NCBI RefSeq assembly: GCF_001310955.1
Contig: NZ_BAZX01000024.1
Location: forward strand, 1 to 64,000
Reading direction: 5' to 3'
Length of the DNA stretch: 64,000 nt
From: Marinifilum fragile JCM 15579
GTDB lineage: Bacteria; Bacteroidota; Bacteroidia; Bacteroidales; Marinifilaceae
The notes below the pieces were generated by a model. That model saw only the letters and a program-made list of their open reading frames with translations, was not told the DNA's origin and did not search any database. Shown here piece after piece: positions 8,441 through 16,698 of this stretch; within the stretch, counting starts at the first letter, position 1; each line of letters starts with the position of its first letter. The position numbers and the translations under genes are program-made.

Positions 8441-9087
8441 ATATTTTTAAGAACTGAAAATGTTTTATCGATATCAGAATCGTGTACAACTAAGGTAAAT
8501 TCATTGGTTGTAGAAACTACCTCTTCGATGTTAATCCCTGCCCATGCAATATTTTTAAGAATAAAATAATAGAATCCCAATTGCTGTGAATTGGTAGCAG
8601 GAAGCTTTAATGTTACCGAAGAGAGCTTTTCACTTTTGGCAACAAGCTCTTCGCCAACAAATGCATCTTCAACCTTTTGTTGTAAGGATCCGGAAACTAC
8701 AAGGTTCGATTCAAAAACACCTTGTACCATGGTGTAGAAAAATTCCTGATTTGGACCAATGGAACGCAAGAGTTCGGTGTGCTTTTCAATTAAAGTATTT
8801 GAGTTTTTATAAGTGAAATCAACCAAATTAGAGCGTACAATAATATCACCTACATTGGTAATTACATCTTTTAAACCTGGATTGATCTTAACCTCAAGGT
8901 TTGGAGCCAATCTGTTTAAAGCCATAATTATTGCCCCAATTTTTACAGGTTTTTTTACGGTATCTTCAACTTGATTCTGTATTTTGCGTGCTAAAGAAGA
9001 AACGTTAATTAATCCTTCGACCAATGCCTCTGCCAAAAAAGGCTGAGTACTCACGATTTTCTCTACAACTTGTGGAATTGTTATCAT
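8428..9087 (-). CDS. Uncharacterised protein with C-terminal ACT-like domain
   Basis: 219 aa, soluble, no signal peptide. The first half (about 1-75) is helical and reads like a small winged-helix or helical module (VEGLINVSSLARKIQNQVED). The C-terminal part (about 150-219) has the beta-alpha-beta pattern of ACT domains, with the tell-tale segment KNIAWAGINIEEVVSTTNEFTLVVHDSDIDKTFSVL, as in the regulatory ends of aspartate kinases. ACT domains normally bind amino acids. It is divergent from dapA, a lysine/peptidoglycan precursor gene, so an amino-acid-sensing regulatory role is attractive, but this is inference. I do not recognise a named function. Confidence 0.7.
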   Translation of the reverse strand: MITIPQVVEKIVSTQPFLAEALVEGLINVSSLARKIQNQVEDTVKKPVKIGAIIMALNRLAPNLEVKINPGLKDVITNVGDIIVRSNLVDFTYKNSNTLIEKHTELLRSIGPNQEFFYTMVQGVFESNLVVSGSLQQKVEDAFVGEELVAKSEKLSSVTLKLPATNSQQLGFYYFILKNIAWAGINIEEVVSTTNEFTLVVHDSDIDKTFSVLKNMGNN

Positions 9088-9100
9088 GTTTCTTGATATT

Positions 9101-9139
9101 TGTTGAATTTCATCACAAATATGTTGAAATTATCACAAA
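9101..9139. promoter_or_regulatory. Direct repeat in the ACT-protein/dapA intergenic region
   Basis: TGTTGAATTTCATCACAAA (9101-9119) is followed by TGTTGAAATTATCACAAA (9122-9139), two near-identical 18-19-nt copies about 21 nt apart (two helical turns), with a decayed third start at 9141. The layout suits a regulator binding site just upstream of the ACT-protein gene. Confidence 0.45.
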
Positions 9140-9194
9140 ATGTAGAATTTTTGAATAAATTTTCTAAAAATTTTATTGATTTATTTACTGCATC

Positions 9195-9202
9195 TATATT
9201 TG
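9195..9202 (+). promoter_or_regulatory. dapA promoter -7 element
   Basis: TATATTTG fits TAnnTTTG exactly; a TTG at 9176-9178 is the only -33 candidate and is a little close. Start of transcription near 9210 would give dapA a leader of about 158 nt. Confidence 0.55.
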
Positions 9203-9219
9203 CACCCGTAAACCACAAC

Positions 9220-9285
9220 CCTACATTAACCAAGTAGGATTTTAATCAAGGAGAATAATGCTGGTAATCTTCTGATTGAAGATTA
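9220..9285 (+). promoter_or_regulatory. Structured 5' leader of dapA (two hairpins)
   Basis: Hairpin 1 pairs CCTAC (9220-9224) with GTAGG (9234-9238). Hairpin 2 pairs TAATCTTC (9265-9272) with GAAGATTA (9278-9285), a perfect 8-bp stem with a 5-nt loop. A short frame of 5 codons (ATG at 9258) runs into hairpin 2. No known lysine riboswitch fold is recognised; neither hairpin has a U-tract. Confidence 0.45.
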
Positions 9286-9367
9286 TGATTTTAGATATAC
9301 GATTTCAGAAGTTTATCGGGATTATTTTTAATGCTCTTTTAACTGTATAAAAGAATAAAAAGTAAAA

Positions 9368-10288
9368 ATGAGAATGAATTGGCAAGGATCAATTGTAGCG
9401 ATTGTAACACCTTTTAACGAAGATGGAAGTGTTGATTACAGAGCTTTAGATGATTTGATTGAATTTCATATCGAAAATCAATCGGATGGAATCGTAGTTT
9501 GTGGAACCACAGGTGAAGCAGCAACATTATCTAAAGAAGAATATTCTGAGGTTATCAAATTCGTTATTGATAAGGTGAATAAACGCATCCCTGTTATAGC
9601 AGGGACCGGATCTAATTCTACAATTGCAGCTGTAGATAATTCTCGTATGGCTGAATCTTTGGGTGTTGATGCTGTATTGGTAGTTTCTCCATATTACAAC
9701 AAGCCTACCAGAAAAGGTCTTAAAGACTATTTTACTCAGGTTGCAAGTGCAGTTTCAATTCCTGTAATCATGTATAATGTTCCGGGAAGAACAGCTTCTA
9801 ATATACCAGCTGATTTAGTAGTTGAGCTAGCGAATGAGGTTGAGAATATTGCAGGCATAAAAGAAGCATCAGGAAATTTGGAACAAATGGCATGTATTTT
9901 ACGCGATAAACCCATTGGATTTATGGTGTTTTCAGGAGATGATGCTCTTGCTTTCCCGGCAGTATGTTTGGGTGCAGATGGTGTGATTTCGGTTGTTGCA
10001 AATTTATTTCCAAAAGAGTTTCATGACTTAATACAAGCCGCATTGACAGGTGATTTAATTACTGCACGTGAATTGCATTTTAAATATCTAAATATCATTC
10101 AACTTTGTTTTATTGAGTCCAATCCAATTCCTGTAAAAACAGGATTAAGCTTGATGGGAAAAGTAAAGGAAGAGTTTCGTTCACCAATGTGTAGAATGGA
10201 AGATGAAAATAAAACCAAGATGATGGTTGAGCTTCAAAAACTTTTGGTACAAACAAACACTTATATGACAGAAATAGAAGAATTGTAA
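9368..10288 (+). CDS. dapA: 4-hydroxy-tetrahydrodipicolinate synthase
   Basis: 306 aa TIM-barrel lyase that condenses pyruvate with aspartate semialdehyde, the first committed step of the diaminopimelate/lysine pathway. The Schiff-base lysine is K165 in GIKEASGN, the catalytic tyrosine Y136 in IMYNVPGR, and the GTTGE loop is at residues 46-50. The extra residues at the C-terminus compared with E. coli (292 aa) are minor. It stands alone on its strand, behind its own promoter and a structured leader, and divergent from an ACT-domain protein gene. Cytoplasmic. Confidence 0.97.
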   Translation: MRMNWQGSIVAIVTPFNEDGSVDYRALDDLIEFHIENQSDGIVVCGTTGEAATLSKEEYSEVIKFVIDKVNKRIPVIAGTGSNSTIAAVDNSRMAESLGVDAVLVVSPYYNKPTRKGLKDYFTQVASAVSIPVIMYNVPGRTASNIPADLVVELANEVENIAGIKEASGNLEQMACILRDKPIGFMVFSGDDALAFPAVCLGADGVISVVANLFPKEFHDLIQAALTGDLITARELHFKYLNIIQLCFIESNPIPVKTGLSLMGKVKEEFRSPMCRMEDENKTKMMVELQKLLVQTNTYMTEIEEL

Positions 10289-10326
10289 GTAATTCATTGA
10301 TTATATTTCTCCCCCCTGAAATATAT

Positions 10327-11631
10327 TTAAGAAACCATCTCGTTTGAGGTGGTTTCGATGTTTTCGTACTTTTCTATGATTGCTGCACCTACACTATCTC
10401 CCCAAACATTTACTGTAGTTCGGAATCGATCCAATAACCAGTCGATTGTTAGAATGAGTCCAATTCCCTCAATAGGAAGATGAACAGCTTTTAAAACAAT
10501 CACCATAGTCACTAATCCAGCTTCGGGAATACCCGCAGCACCAATGGCTGCAAGAGTAGCGGTTAAAAAAATGATTATTTGTTGTGCAAAGCTTAAATCA
10601 AATCCATACAATTGAGCGATAAATATTGCAGCAACAGCCTCGTAAATGGCAGTTCCATCCATATTTATGGTCGCACCCAAAGGAAGAACAAAATTACTTG
10701 TCTTTTTAGATATTTTATTTTGCTGTTGCACGCCTTGTAGTGTAAGTGGGAGGGTGGCAGTGCTTGATGCTGTTGAAAAGGCATTCAGTAATGCTGCAGC
10801 GACTCCTTTTGCAAAACTGATAGGATTTCTTTTTCCAATAAATTTAAGGATCAAACACAAAACAAGTAATGCATGGATGGATAATCCTAAAAGTACAGTA
10901 AGGCTTAATTTACCAAGCGATATTAATTCAGGTAGAAAGCCTTCATAACCTCCTGCTTTGCCAATACGTGCAGTAATTAATCCAAAAATTCCAAGAGGAG
11001 CAATATACATTACCCAATTTACCAATTGCATGATTCCATCGTTTAAAACGGAAAGAAATTGAATGGTTTTCTTCGCCTTTTTGCCAAGAGAAGATAAAGC
11101 CGCTCCAAAAAACAAAGAAAAGACGATTAGAGGCAATATGTCCATTTTTGCCATGGCAAGAAATAAGTTGTAGGCTATTAAACCTTGTTGTTCTTGTTCT
11201 GAATTTCCAACAATTAGCTGTTTTAAAGTTTCAGATATTGTGGTGCTTTCCGAGATGTACCGATGCGAATCATCAGGCAATTGAATGTTTAATCCATTCC
11301 CAGGTTGAATCAAATTGACTAAAATAATTCCCAAACATACAGATATTGCTGTTGTGGAGAGATAATAAATTAGAGTTTTACTGCCGATTTTGCCTAAGCT
11401 ACGAAGGTTATCCAATTTTGAAATACCAACCAACATAGATAAAATCACCATAGGAACGACTAGCATCATTAGAATATTCAAGAAGATTTCACCAAATATT
11501 GAGAATTTTAAAGCCATTTCTGGAAATATTCCTCCAACCAGAAAACCCAATAGAATGGCAATCATAATGCTGATCAAAAGAGTATTAGCACTATCTGAAT
11601 GTGAGGTACTATTTTTATTTTTTAAAAACAT
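10327..11631 (-). CDS. Dicarboxylate/amino acid:cation symporter (DAACS family)
   Basis: 434 aa inner-membrane carrier related to GltP/DctA. About eight transmembrane helices plus two re-entrant hairpins are apparent; the serine-rich hairpin LLNAFSTASSTATLPLTL (about 285-302) and the helix motif NMDGTAIYEAVAAIFIAQ (about 322-340) are diagnostic for the family, and the conserved Asp/Asn near DRFRTTVNVWGDSVGA close to the C-terminus bind the substrate amino group and sodium. Probable substrate is glutamate, aspartate or a C4 acid; which one is not determined. Convergent with dapA. Confidence 0.93.
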   Translation of the reverse strand: MFLKNKNSTSHSDSANTLLISIMIAILLGFLVGGIFPEMALKFSIFGEIFLNILMMLVVPMVILSMLVGISKLDNLRSLGKIGSKTLIYYLSTTAISVCLGIILVNLIQPGNGLNIQLPDDSHRYISESTTISETLKQLIVGNSEQEQQGLIAYNLFLAMAKMDILPLIVFSLFFGAALSSLGKKAKKTIQFLSVLNDGIMQLVNWVMYIAPLGIFGLITARIGKAGGYEGFLPELISLGKLSLTVLLGLSIHALLVLCLILKFIGKRNPISFAKGVAAALLNAFSTASSTATLPLTLQGVQQQNKISKKTSNFVLPLGATINMDGTAIYEAVAAIFIAQLYGFDLSFAQQIIIFLTATLAAIGAAGIPEAGLVTMVIVLKAVHLPIEGIGLILTIDWLLDRFRTTVNVWGDSVGAAIIEKYENIETTSNEMVS

Positions 11632-11843
11632 TAGATTTAAATGAAACCAAATGAATAATATTTAGTACAATAGGTTTATAGGAAAAAGAAGCCTAGCTTA
11701 TTTCTAAGCAAAAAATTAACTTGATTGAAGCATTATTTATAACATAAACTATTGAAATAAGAATGTCAATAAATTTTGATTAAAAAATATGTAAACTGTA
11801 TTGTTTCAATATATTATGCTATTACTTAAGATTACCATATTCA

Positions 11844-12638
11844 ATGAATAAAGATTTACTCTTTGCACTAATACAAAACCCCAATCTAATTCCAGGAATT
11901 TACAATTATTGTGATGGATGGTGTGAGCGTTGTAAGTTTAATGCCAATTGTCTTAATTTTAAGATGATGGAGGAAGGTGTGCCTGATCTAAAATCAACGG
12001 AACATGATACGGAAGCAGAAGCTTCATTCGCTATGGAGAATTTGGATGAGATGTTTCAATTGAGTATGGAGTTACTGAATCAGGCTGCAAAAGATTTGGG
12101 TATGGAGTTGCCCCAGCAATCTGAGAATTTTGATGCGGAAGAGGAGGAAGAAAAGGATGAGTTGATTTTTAAAGGTCAATTGATGCTTCAAGCGGATAAA
12201 TATTCAGAATTAGTGGATGCTTGGTTCTCAGATTTCGAGTCACTTTTATACGTGGGGTCTCACTCTTTAAAAGAGATTTTTGATTTTAAGGAAGAAGAGG
12301 AGATGAATGATGTGGAATTGCTAGTTTTCGACAAATCAGAAATTATTCGTTGGTTTCAGTTTATAATTCCAAGTAAATTATTCAGAGCACTCCGGAGTAA
12401 AGCGAATACCGAAGAAACTGGCAACGATTTTTATGCTCACGATAGTATTGCTTCAGCAAAAGTAGCTTTGATTTCAATTGATAATTCGATTGATGCATGG
12501 ACAAGTTATATGCATCAATTTCCAGGTGCAGAGGATCGAATGTTACCAATACTGCTGCTTCTTTCCGGATTAAGAACTTTAGTCGAGGAGATTTTTCCAG
12601 AAGCAAGAGACTTTGTTCGTCCTGGGTTCGATATTTAA
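11844..12638 (+). CDS. Uncharacterised protein with N-terminal four-Cys motif
   Basis: 264 aa, soluble and acidic; I do not recognise a family. Four cysteines near the N-terminus (C23, C27, C30, C36 in YNYCDGWCERC and NANC) look like a small metal or Fe-S site. A low-complexity acidic stretch (about 115-128) separates this from an all-helical C-terminal two-thirds, in which SIDAWTSYMHQFP and LLLLSGLRTLVEEIFP resemble helical bundle segments. The gene is isolated, 212 nt from its left neighbour and followed by an intergenic tandem repeat. Confident as a gene because of length and codon pattern; function unknown. Confidence 0.75.
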   Translation: MNKDLLFALIQNPNLIPGIYNYCDGWCERCKFNANCLNFKMMEEGVPDLKSTEHDTEAEASFAMENLDEMFQLSMELLNQAAKDLGMELPQQSENFDAEEEEEKDELIFKGQLMLQADKYSELVDAWFSDFESLLYVGSHSLKEIFDFKEEEEMNDVELLVFDKSEIIRWFQFIIPSKLFRALRSKANTEETGNDFYAHDSIASAKVALISIDNSIDAWTSYMHQFPGAEDRMLPILLLLSGLRTLVEEIFPEARDFVRPGFDI

Positions 12639-12706
12639 GGAGTGATGGATTAAAAAAGAACTGATCTTTTGCTACTGAAACACTTTAAGGGATTAATAAA
12701 TAATAC

Positions 12707-12934
12707 AAAGCTTTCGTTTTTATACTAAAACTTTTAGTGATTTGTCGAAAGCCTTTCATAATTTTTTCAAAGCTTCTAATAAATGTATGAAACGTTTGAT
12801 GATTTTACCAAAACCTTTCGTTTTTATACTAAAACCTTTAATGATTTGTCGAAAGCCTTTCATAATTTTTTCAAAGCTTCTAATAAATTTATAAAACGTT
12901 TGATGATTTTACCAAAGCCTTTAATGATTTATGC
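12707..12934. repeat. Nested tandem repeat: eleven ~21-nt units forming a 104-nt higher-order repeat
   Basis: Eleven adjacent units of 20-21 nt start at 12707, 12727, 12748, 12769, 12790, 12810, 12831, 12852, 12873, 12894 and 12914. Consensus is roughly AAAGCCTTTNATGATTTnnC. Five units together form a 104-nt block present twice (12727-12830 and 12831-12934) with about 5-8 differences. There are no unique spacers. The 7-codon length makes heptapeptide repeats in open frames, for example a 35-codon frame at 12787-12894 repeating KPxxIxx. Fills most of the 375-nt gap between 12639 and 13013. Confidence 0.9.
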
Positions 12935-13013
12935 ACTAAATCTATCAACCTAATCAACGTATTTTTTTGGAAATAATAATAATGTGTGGTTTATATTCCT
13001 TTGAGGTTTAATT

Positions 13014-14860
13014 TTAGAATCTTATCCCCAATTGCCAACCAAACCAAAATTGATTTTTTAAAGTACTAACTGCTTTGTCCAAATAATAGTTGCCAAAATA
13101 AGGAGAGTTTTTACTTGATAGACTGTTGTTTGCGACCTTCTTTTGTTCTTTATCCGGACTGCAAAAGTTGTAGGATGGTCCTGTTGTGATAACCATTTGA
13201 TTCGATATCTTAAAATTAAAGCCAAGTTGAGCACGGAAGATGTCTCCAGCAAACACATCATAGTCAGAATCCATATTGAAAAGGGCAGAGCCTGACAAGT
13301 CTAGATTTACTGAAAATTTTCGATCCGGATTAGTGGTATAGCCAATTCCATAGGCAGCATTTAAATATTTGCCAGCACCAACTTTCAAAAAACTATATAG
13401 ATTTTTACCTCCTGTTTTATAAGTGGTATTGATGTAGAATGTTTCATCGGTTGAGAACTCCCATTTTCGGTATCCATTTCTAATGATATTGACCAAACCA
13501 ATTGGGAATCCATTTTCAATAGTGTCGGCATGGTTGATTAATCCAACCTGAATTCCTCTTAGCTTATAAGTTCGATTGTAAAGGCCAGATAATTGCAGTC
13601 CGTTGGTTGTACCTTTTACATAATTGATGGCACCAGAGACCTGAATCCCATCAACTGAGTTGGCCTGATTGTAAGCGCCAGCTACCTGTAGGTTGATTCG
13701 CTCTCCACCATGTAGGTTAATTCCTCCACTTACCTGACCATTCCAGCCTTTTAAAGATAGGCTGTCGGCTGATTTTACAGCAGCAGTATTTACGGCTCCA
13801 CTAATTTGTAATCCTTTTATATCGCCTTTCACACGATTAATAGCTCCTGCCACTTGAACACCATTTATGCTTCCTAAGTTAGTGTTTATGGCACCTGCTA
13901 CCTGCACACCATTTACATCTTCACCTACAACATTTACAGCACCACCAATTTGTATTCCATTCATTTCTTGACGAATGATGTTGGCTACTGCACCAATCTC
14001 TACACCATCGATATTGGCAGAATAACCAGCAATGATATTCAATGAGAATTTGTTAGTGACCAATCCGTTTGTTAGCCGGTTTGTTCCCCATGAGGGAATA
14101 AAGGAAACCTGAGCAAATCTAACCTCCTGTACATTTAGGTTGTTGGATACATAGAGCGATTTCTCAGGGATCATCAGATTAACCATGCCCAAATCTTTCA
14201 GTTCCTTTTCAGTATAGGCCCAGTTGATTGCTTTGTGTCTTGGACGTAAACTTTGTGAAAATGTTGGGTGCTCCTTGAAAATACTTTCGGCTTCCCATGG
14301 GTAAAGGGCAACATTTAATTTCTTTGATTGATCAGCACTAACATAGGCAATGGTATCCTGGTATCCCTTACAGCTAAAATTGATGCCTAAAGTCTGATCT
14401 CCTTCCAAGCGCAGAATGTATTTTCCATCAGGATTGGTGATGAAAGATGCTTGTCTGTTAACTTCGTATACAATCGCATTTTCCAGTGGATTCCCATCGG
14501 AGTCGGTAATGATACCTGATAATATCCACATGGTATTGCTCAGTCCATCTTTGTTTTTTGCTTGAAGAATGACATGCGATCCAATGACTTTATAGGTAAA
14601 TCTACCCTGAAACAGTTCATCAAGAATTTCTTCCAAGCTAGCACGTTTGCCTTCGATCGATACCATTTTAGTGGGATCCAAAAGCATGGCATCATAAGAG
14701 AAGTTGAAGCCGCCTAATTTTTCCAGAATAAACATGGTTGATTCTGTACTCTGGTTCTTTACTTCAACCAGGATCTCTTTCTCTAAAAGTTCTGAGCCTG
14801 TATCTTCAAATTCAGGAAAATACAGGCGATTAATATAGTGATATATGATATTCTATTCAT
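13014..14860 (-). pseudogene. STN/carboxypeptidase-regulatory-domain surface protein, 5' frameshift
   Basis: The uninterrupted frame is 13014-14735 (573 aa), but the gene really opens at 14860: an ATG overlapping the FecR stop as ATGA encodes a clear signal peptide ending KIQAQ, then hits a stop after NF. Adding one T to the T4 run (14785-14788) continues NF-LEKEILVEVKNQ into the STN domain (about residues 25-95). After that come a carboxypeptidase-regulatory-like domain (about 105-190), and repeated GVQVAGAIN/GxQIxGAVN units (about 270-430) as in LA_2272-type surface repeats, then beta strands to GIRF. Outer-membrane or surface protein of the FecI/FecR module. Either an indel error or a slippage-inactivated gene. 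Confidence 0.85.
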
Positions 14861-15885
14861 TGGTTTGATGGGCTAAATATCGTGAATATGTTGTCTTCTT
14901 TTTGGTAGGATAGCTTGTAGGTGTTTGATATGACTCTAATTACTTCCTCAGCATCATTATCTATGAAGGATGAGGTGTAATACATTTTATTGATTTCAGG
15001 AATATCTGATATAATTTCAATATCATAGCAGTCTTCCAATACTTTAAAAACTTCCTTTAATGGTTTGTTTATGAAGGATAGTCTTTTGTCTACCCAGAAG
15101 AAGGCTGAAGAGTTGCTGGATACACTTATAATGGTATCCTTCTCATTTGAAATAAGTCCTCCTTCATCCTTCACCAGAATCAAATGAAGTGTATCTGTTT
15201 TTGCTTTGTTCGGGCGGAAGAGTTCCACCTTGCCTGAGTTGACATCAACAGCAATGTCGCCATTATTCTTTCGTTTCACTTGAAAACTTGTTCCCAGTAC
15301 TTTTACACCACCAATTCCTGCATTAACAATGAATGGGCGTAGGGTATCTCTTTTGACCTTGAAGAAAGCTTCTCCTTCAAGATTTACAATTCTTTGATTA
15401 TCAATCGTAGTTTCATAAGTGATTTTTGAAGATCTATTCAAATAGAGCTTTGATCCATCTGGTAGTAATTCCTGAAGTGTCTCGCTTGTATTGTTAGCAA
15501 GTAAGAATTTTTCATTTTGAACAGATTCATCATTGTACCAGTTGAAAATTCCAATTAGAGCAAGAATTGATGCTGCTATGGAAGTATAAATTATGATCTT
15601 AAACCTTGAATGTTTACGAATAGAAGGAGAGAGGCCTGAGTCGTGCACATCCATTCGTTTGGATAGGATAGACCAAGCCAGTTTTGTATTGACAGGTATT
15701 GGGCGCGGTTTTAGTTTTCCACTTTCCAGCCAAACTGTTTCCAGTTGGTCAAGATGTTTGTGGTTTTCTTCCTTCTCATCGAGCCAATCTATAATAAGCT
15801 TTTGTTCCTTCTTGTTGGTTTCACCCAAAAGAAACTTAGTTAATAGGGTATCATTTATATGTTGGTTGTCACTTTTCATGTACAA
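14857..15885 (-). CDS. FecR-family anti-sigma factor
   Basis: 342 aa. A cytoplasmic N-terminal part (about 1-90) with helices LLTKFLLGETNKKEQKLIIDWL typical of Bacteroidota FecR proteins, one transmembrane helix (about 95-113), and a periplasmic part containing the FecR domain (about 135-235; LPDGSKLYLNRSSKITYE...VNLEGEAFFKV) and a C-terminal DUF4974-type domain (INKPLKEVFKVLEDCYDIEI). It transmits a signal from the outer membrane to the ECF sigma factor encoded upstream. M1 and M3 are both possible starts. Its stop overlaps the start of the STN protein gene (ATGA), so those two are translationally coupled. Confidence 0.93.
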   Translation of the reverse strand: MYMKSDNQHINDTLLTKFLLGETNKKEQKLIIDWLDEKEENHKHLDQLETVWLESGKLKPRPIPVNTKLAWSILSKRMDVHDSGLSPSIRKHSRFKIIIYTSIAASILALIGIFNWYNDESVQNEKFLLANNTSETLQELLPDGSKLYLNRSSKITYETTIDNQRIVNLEGEAFFKVKRDTLRPFIVNAGIGGVKVLGTSFQVKRKNNGDIAVDVNSGKVELFRPNKAKTDTLHLILVKDEGGLISNEKDTIISVSSNSSAFFWVDKRLSFINKPLKEVFKVLEDCYDIEIISDIPEINKMYYTSSFIDNDAEEVIRVISNTYKLSYQKEDNIFTIFSPSNQ

Positions 15886-15969
15886 TTAATTTCTATTGGT
15901 GTATATAGCATAAGTATAAATGGTATCATTTGTTTCTCACAAGTAAGACAATTGGTAAGGGATTTAACC

Positions 15970-16545
15970 CTATTCGCCATTGAAAAAATGATTGAAAAAC
16001 AATACAATCAATGGGAGATAGTCTGCAAGCTCTTCCCGAAGAAATTTCAGGGCCTTTCCCATTTGATTTTCTACCGTCTTAACTGATATTCCAAGATGTT
16101 CTGCTATTTCTCTGTATTTTAATTGTTCATATCTGCTCAATATAAAGATCTTTTTTCTCTGTTCGGGAAGTAGGTCGATGCTGGCTCTGATCTTCAGTTC
16201 CAGTTCGGAAGCATTTAAAGGATCTCTATCAATTTGTTCATCATACTCTATCTCTTCCTGATTGTACTCTTTATACTTTTCCCGAATGTTGATGTGCTTA
16301 ATAAGGTTGAGGCTTGCATTTCGAACAGCACGATAAAGATATGATTCCATGGAACTTTCGATGACAATATCCTTTCTTTTGATCCACAATTTGAAGAATG
16401 CTTCCTGCACGATTTCCTCCGATGCTTCCTGTTCCTTAAGGAAGTTATAGGCATAGGCACACAAACGACTGTAGTGGTCGTTGAACAGGCTTTCGAAATC
16501 TTCTCTGCTAATGCAATCCGTATGTATGGTTTGCTCTGTGGTCAA
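15970..16545 (-). CDS. ECF-type RNA polymerase sigma factor (FecI-like)
   Basis: About 191 aa from the proposed TTG start. Region 2 is seen in FNDHYSRLCAYAYNFLKEQEASEEIVQEAFFKLW, and region 4 in IDLLPEQRKKIFILSRYEQLKYREIAEHLGISVKTVENQMGKAL, the standard order for Bacteroidota FecI-like sigma factors. The frame is open to an ATG at 16626, but a promoter element on the same strand at 16567-16574 lies inside that extension and its first 25 residues are uninformative, so a start near 16545 is preferred. Together with FecR and the STN protein it forms a cell-surface signalling module; the target is probably this same locus. Confidence 0.9.
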   Translation of the reverse strand: MTTEQTIHTDCISREDFESLFNDHYSRLCAYAYNFLKEQEASEEIVQEAFFKLWIKRKDIVIESSMESYLYRAVRNASLNLIKHINIREKYKEYNQEEIEYDEQIDRDPLNASELELKIRASIDLLPEQRKKIFILSRYEQLKYREIAEHLGISVKTVENQMGKALKFLREELADYLPLIVLFFNHFFNGE

Positions 16546-16566
16546 TGTTAAGCTAGTTAGTAGAAG

Positions 16567-16574
16567 CAAAGGTA
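16567..16574 (-). promoter_or_regulatory. Promoter of the sigma/FecR operon
   Basis: TACCTTTG on the minus strand matches TAnnTTTG, and TTTA lies 19 nt upstream as a one-mismatch -33 box. Transcription would start about 15 nt before the TTG at 16545, separating this operon from the TonB receptor gene. Confidence 0.5.
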
Positions 16575-16620
16575 TATGATTTTTTAAGTTTGATAAAGTT
16601 AATATTTTTAAATGCAGAAT

Positions 16621-16656
16621 CCACACAGGAAGAAGTGTACTATCATCCTTGTGTGG
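16621..16656 (-). terminator. Terminator-like hairpin after the TonB receptor gene
   Basis: CCACACAGGA (16621-16630) pairs with TCCTTGTGTGG (16646-16656) with one bulged base. It lies just beyond the receptor stop and upstream of the sigma promoter on the minus strand. Confidence 0.55.
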
Positions 16657-16698
16657 TTCAGGTCTTGTTTATGATTGAGCTTGTTATTTCATAGTAAT

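Noticed and set aside
12707-12934. CRISPR-like array
   Set aside because: Units abut directly with no unique spacers and vary internally; no cas genes are present.
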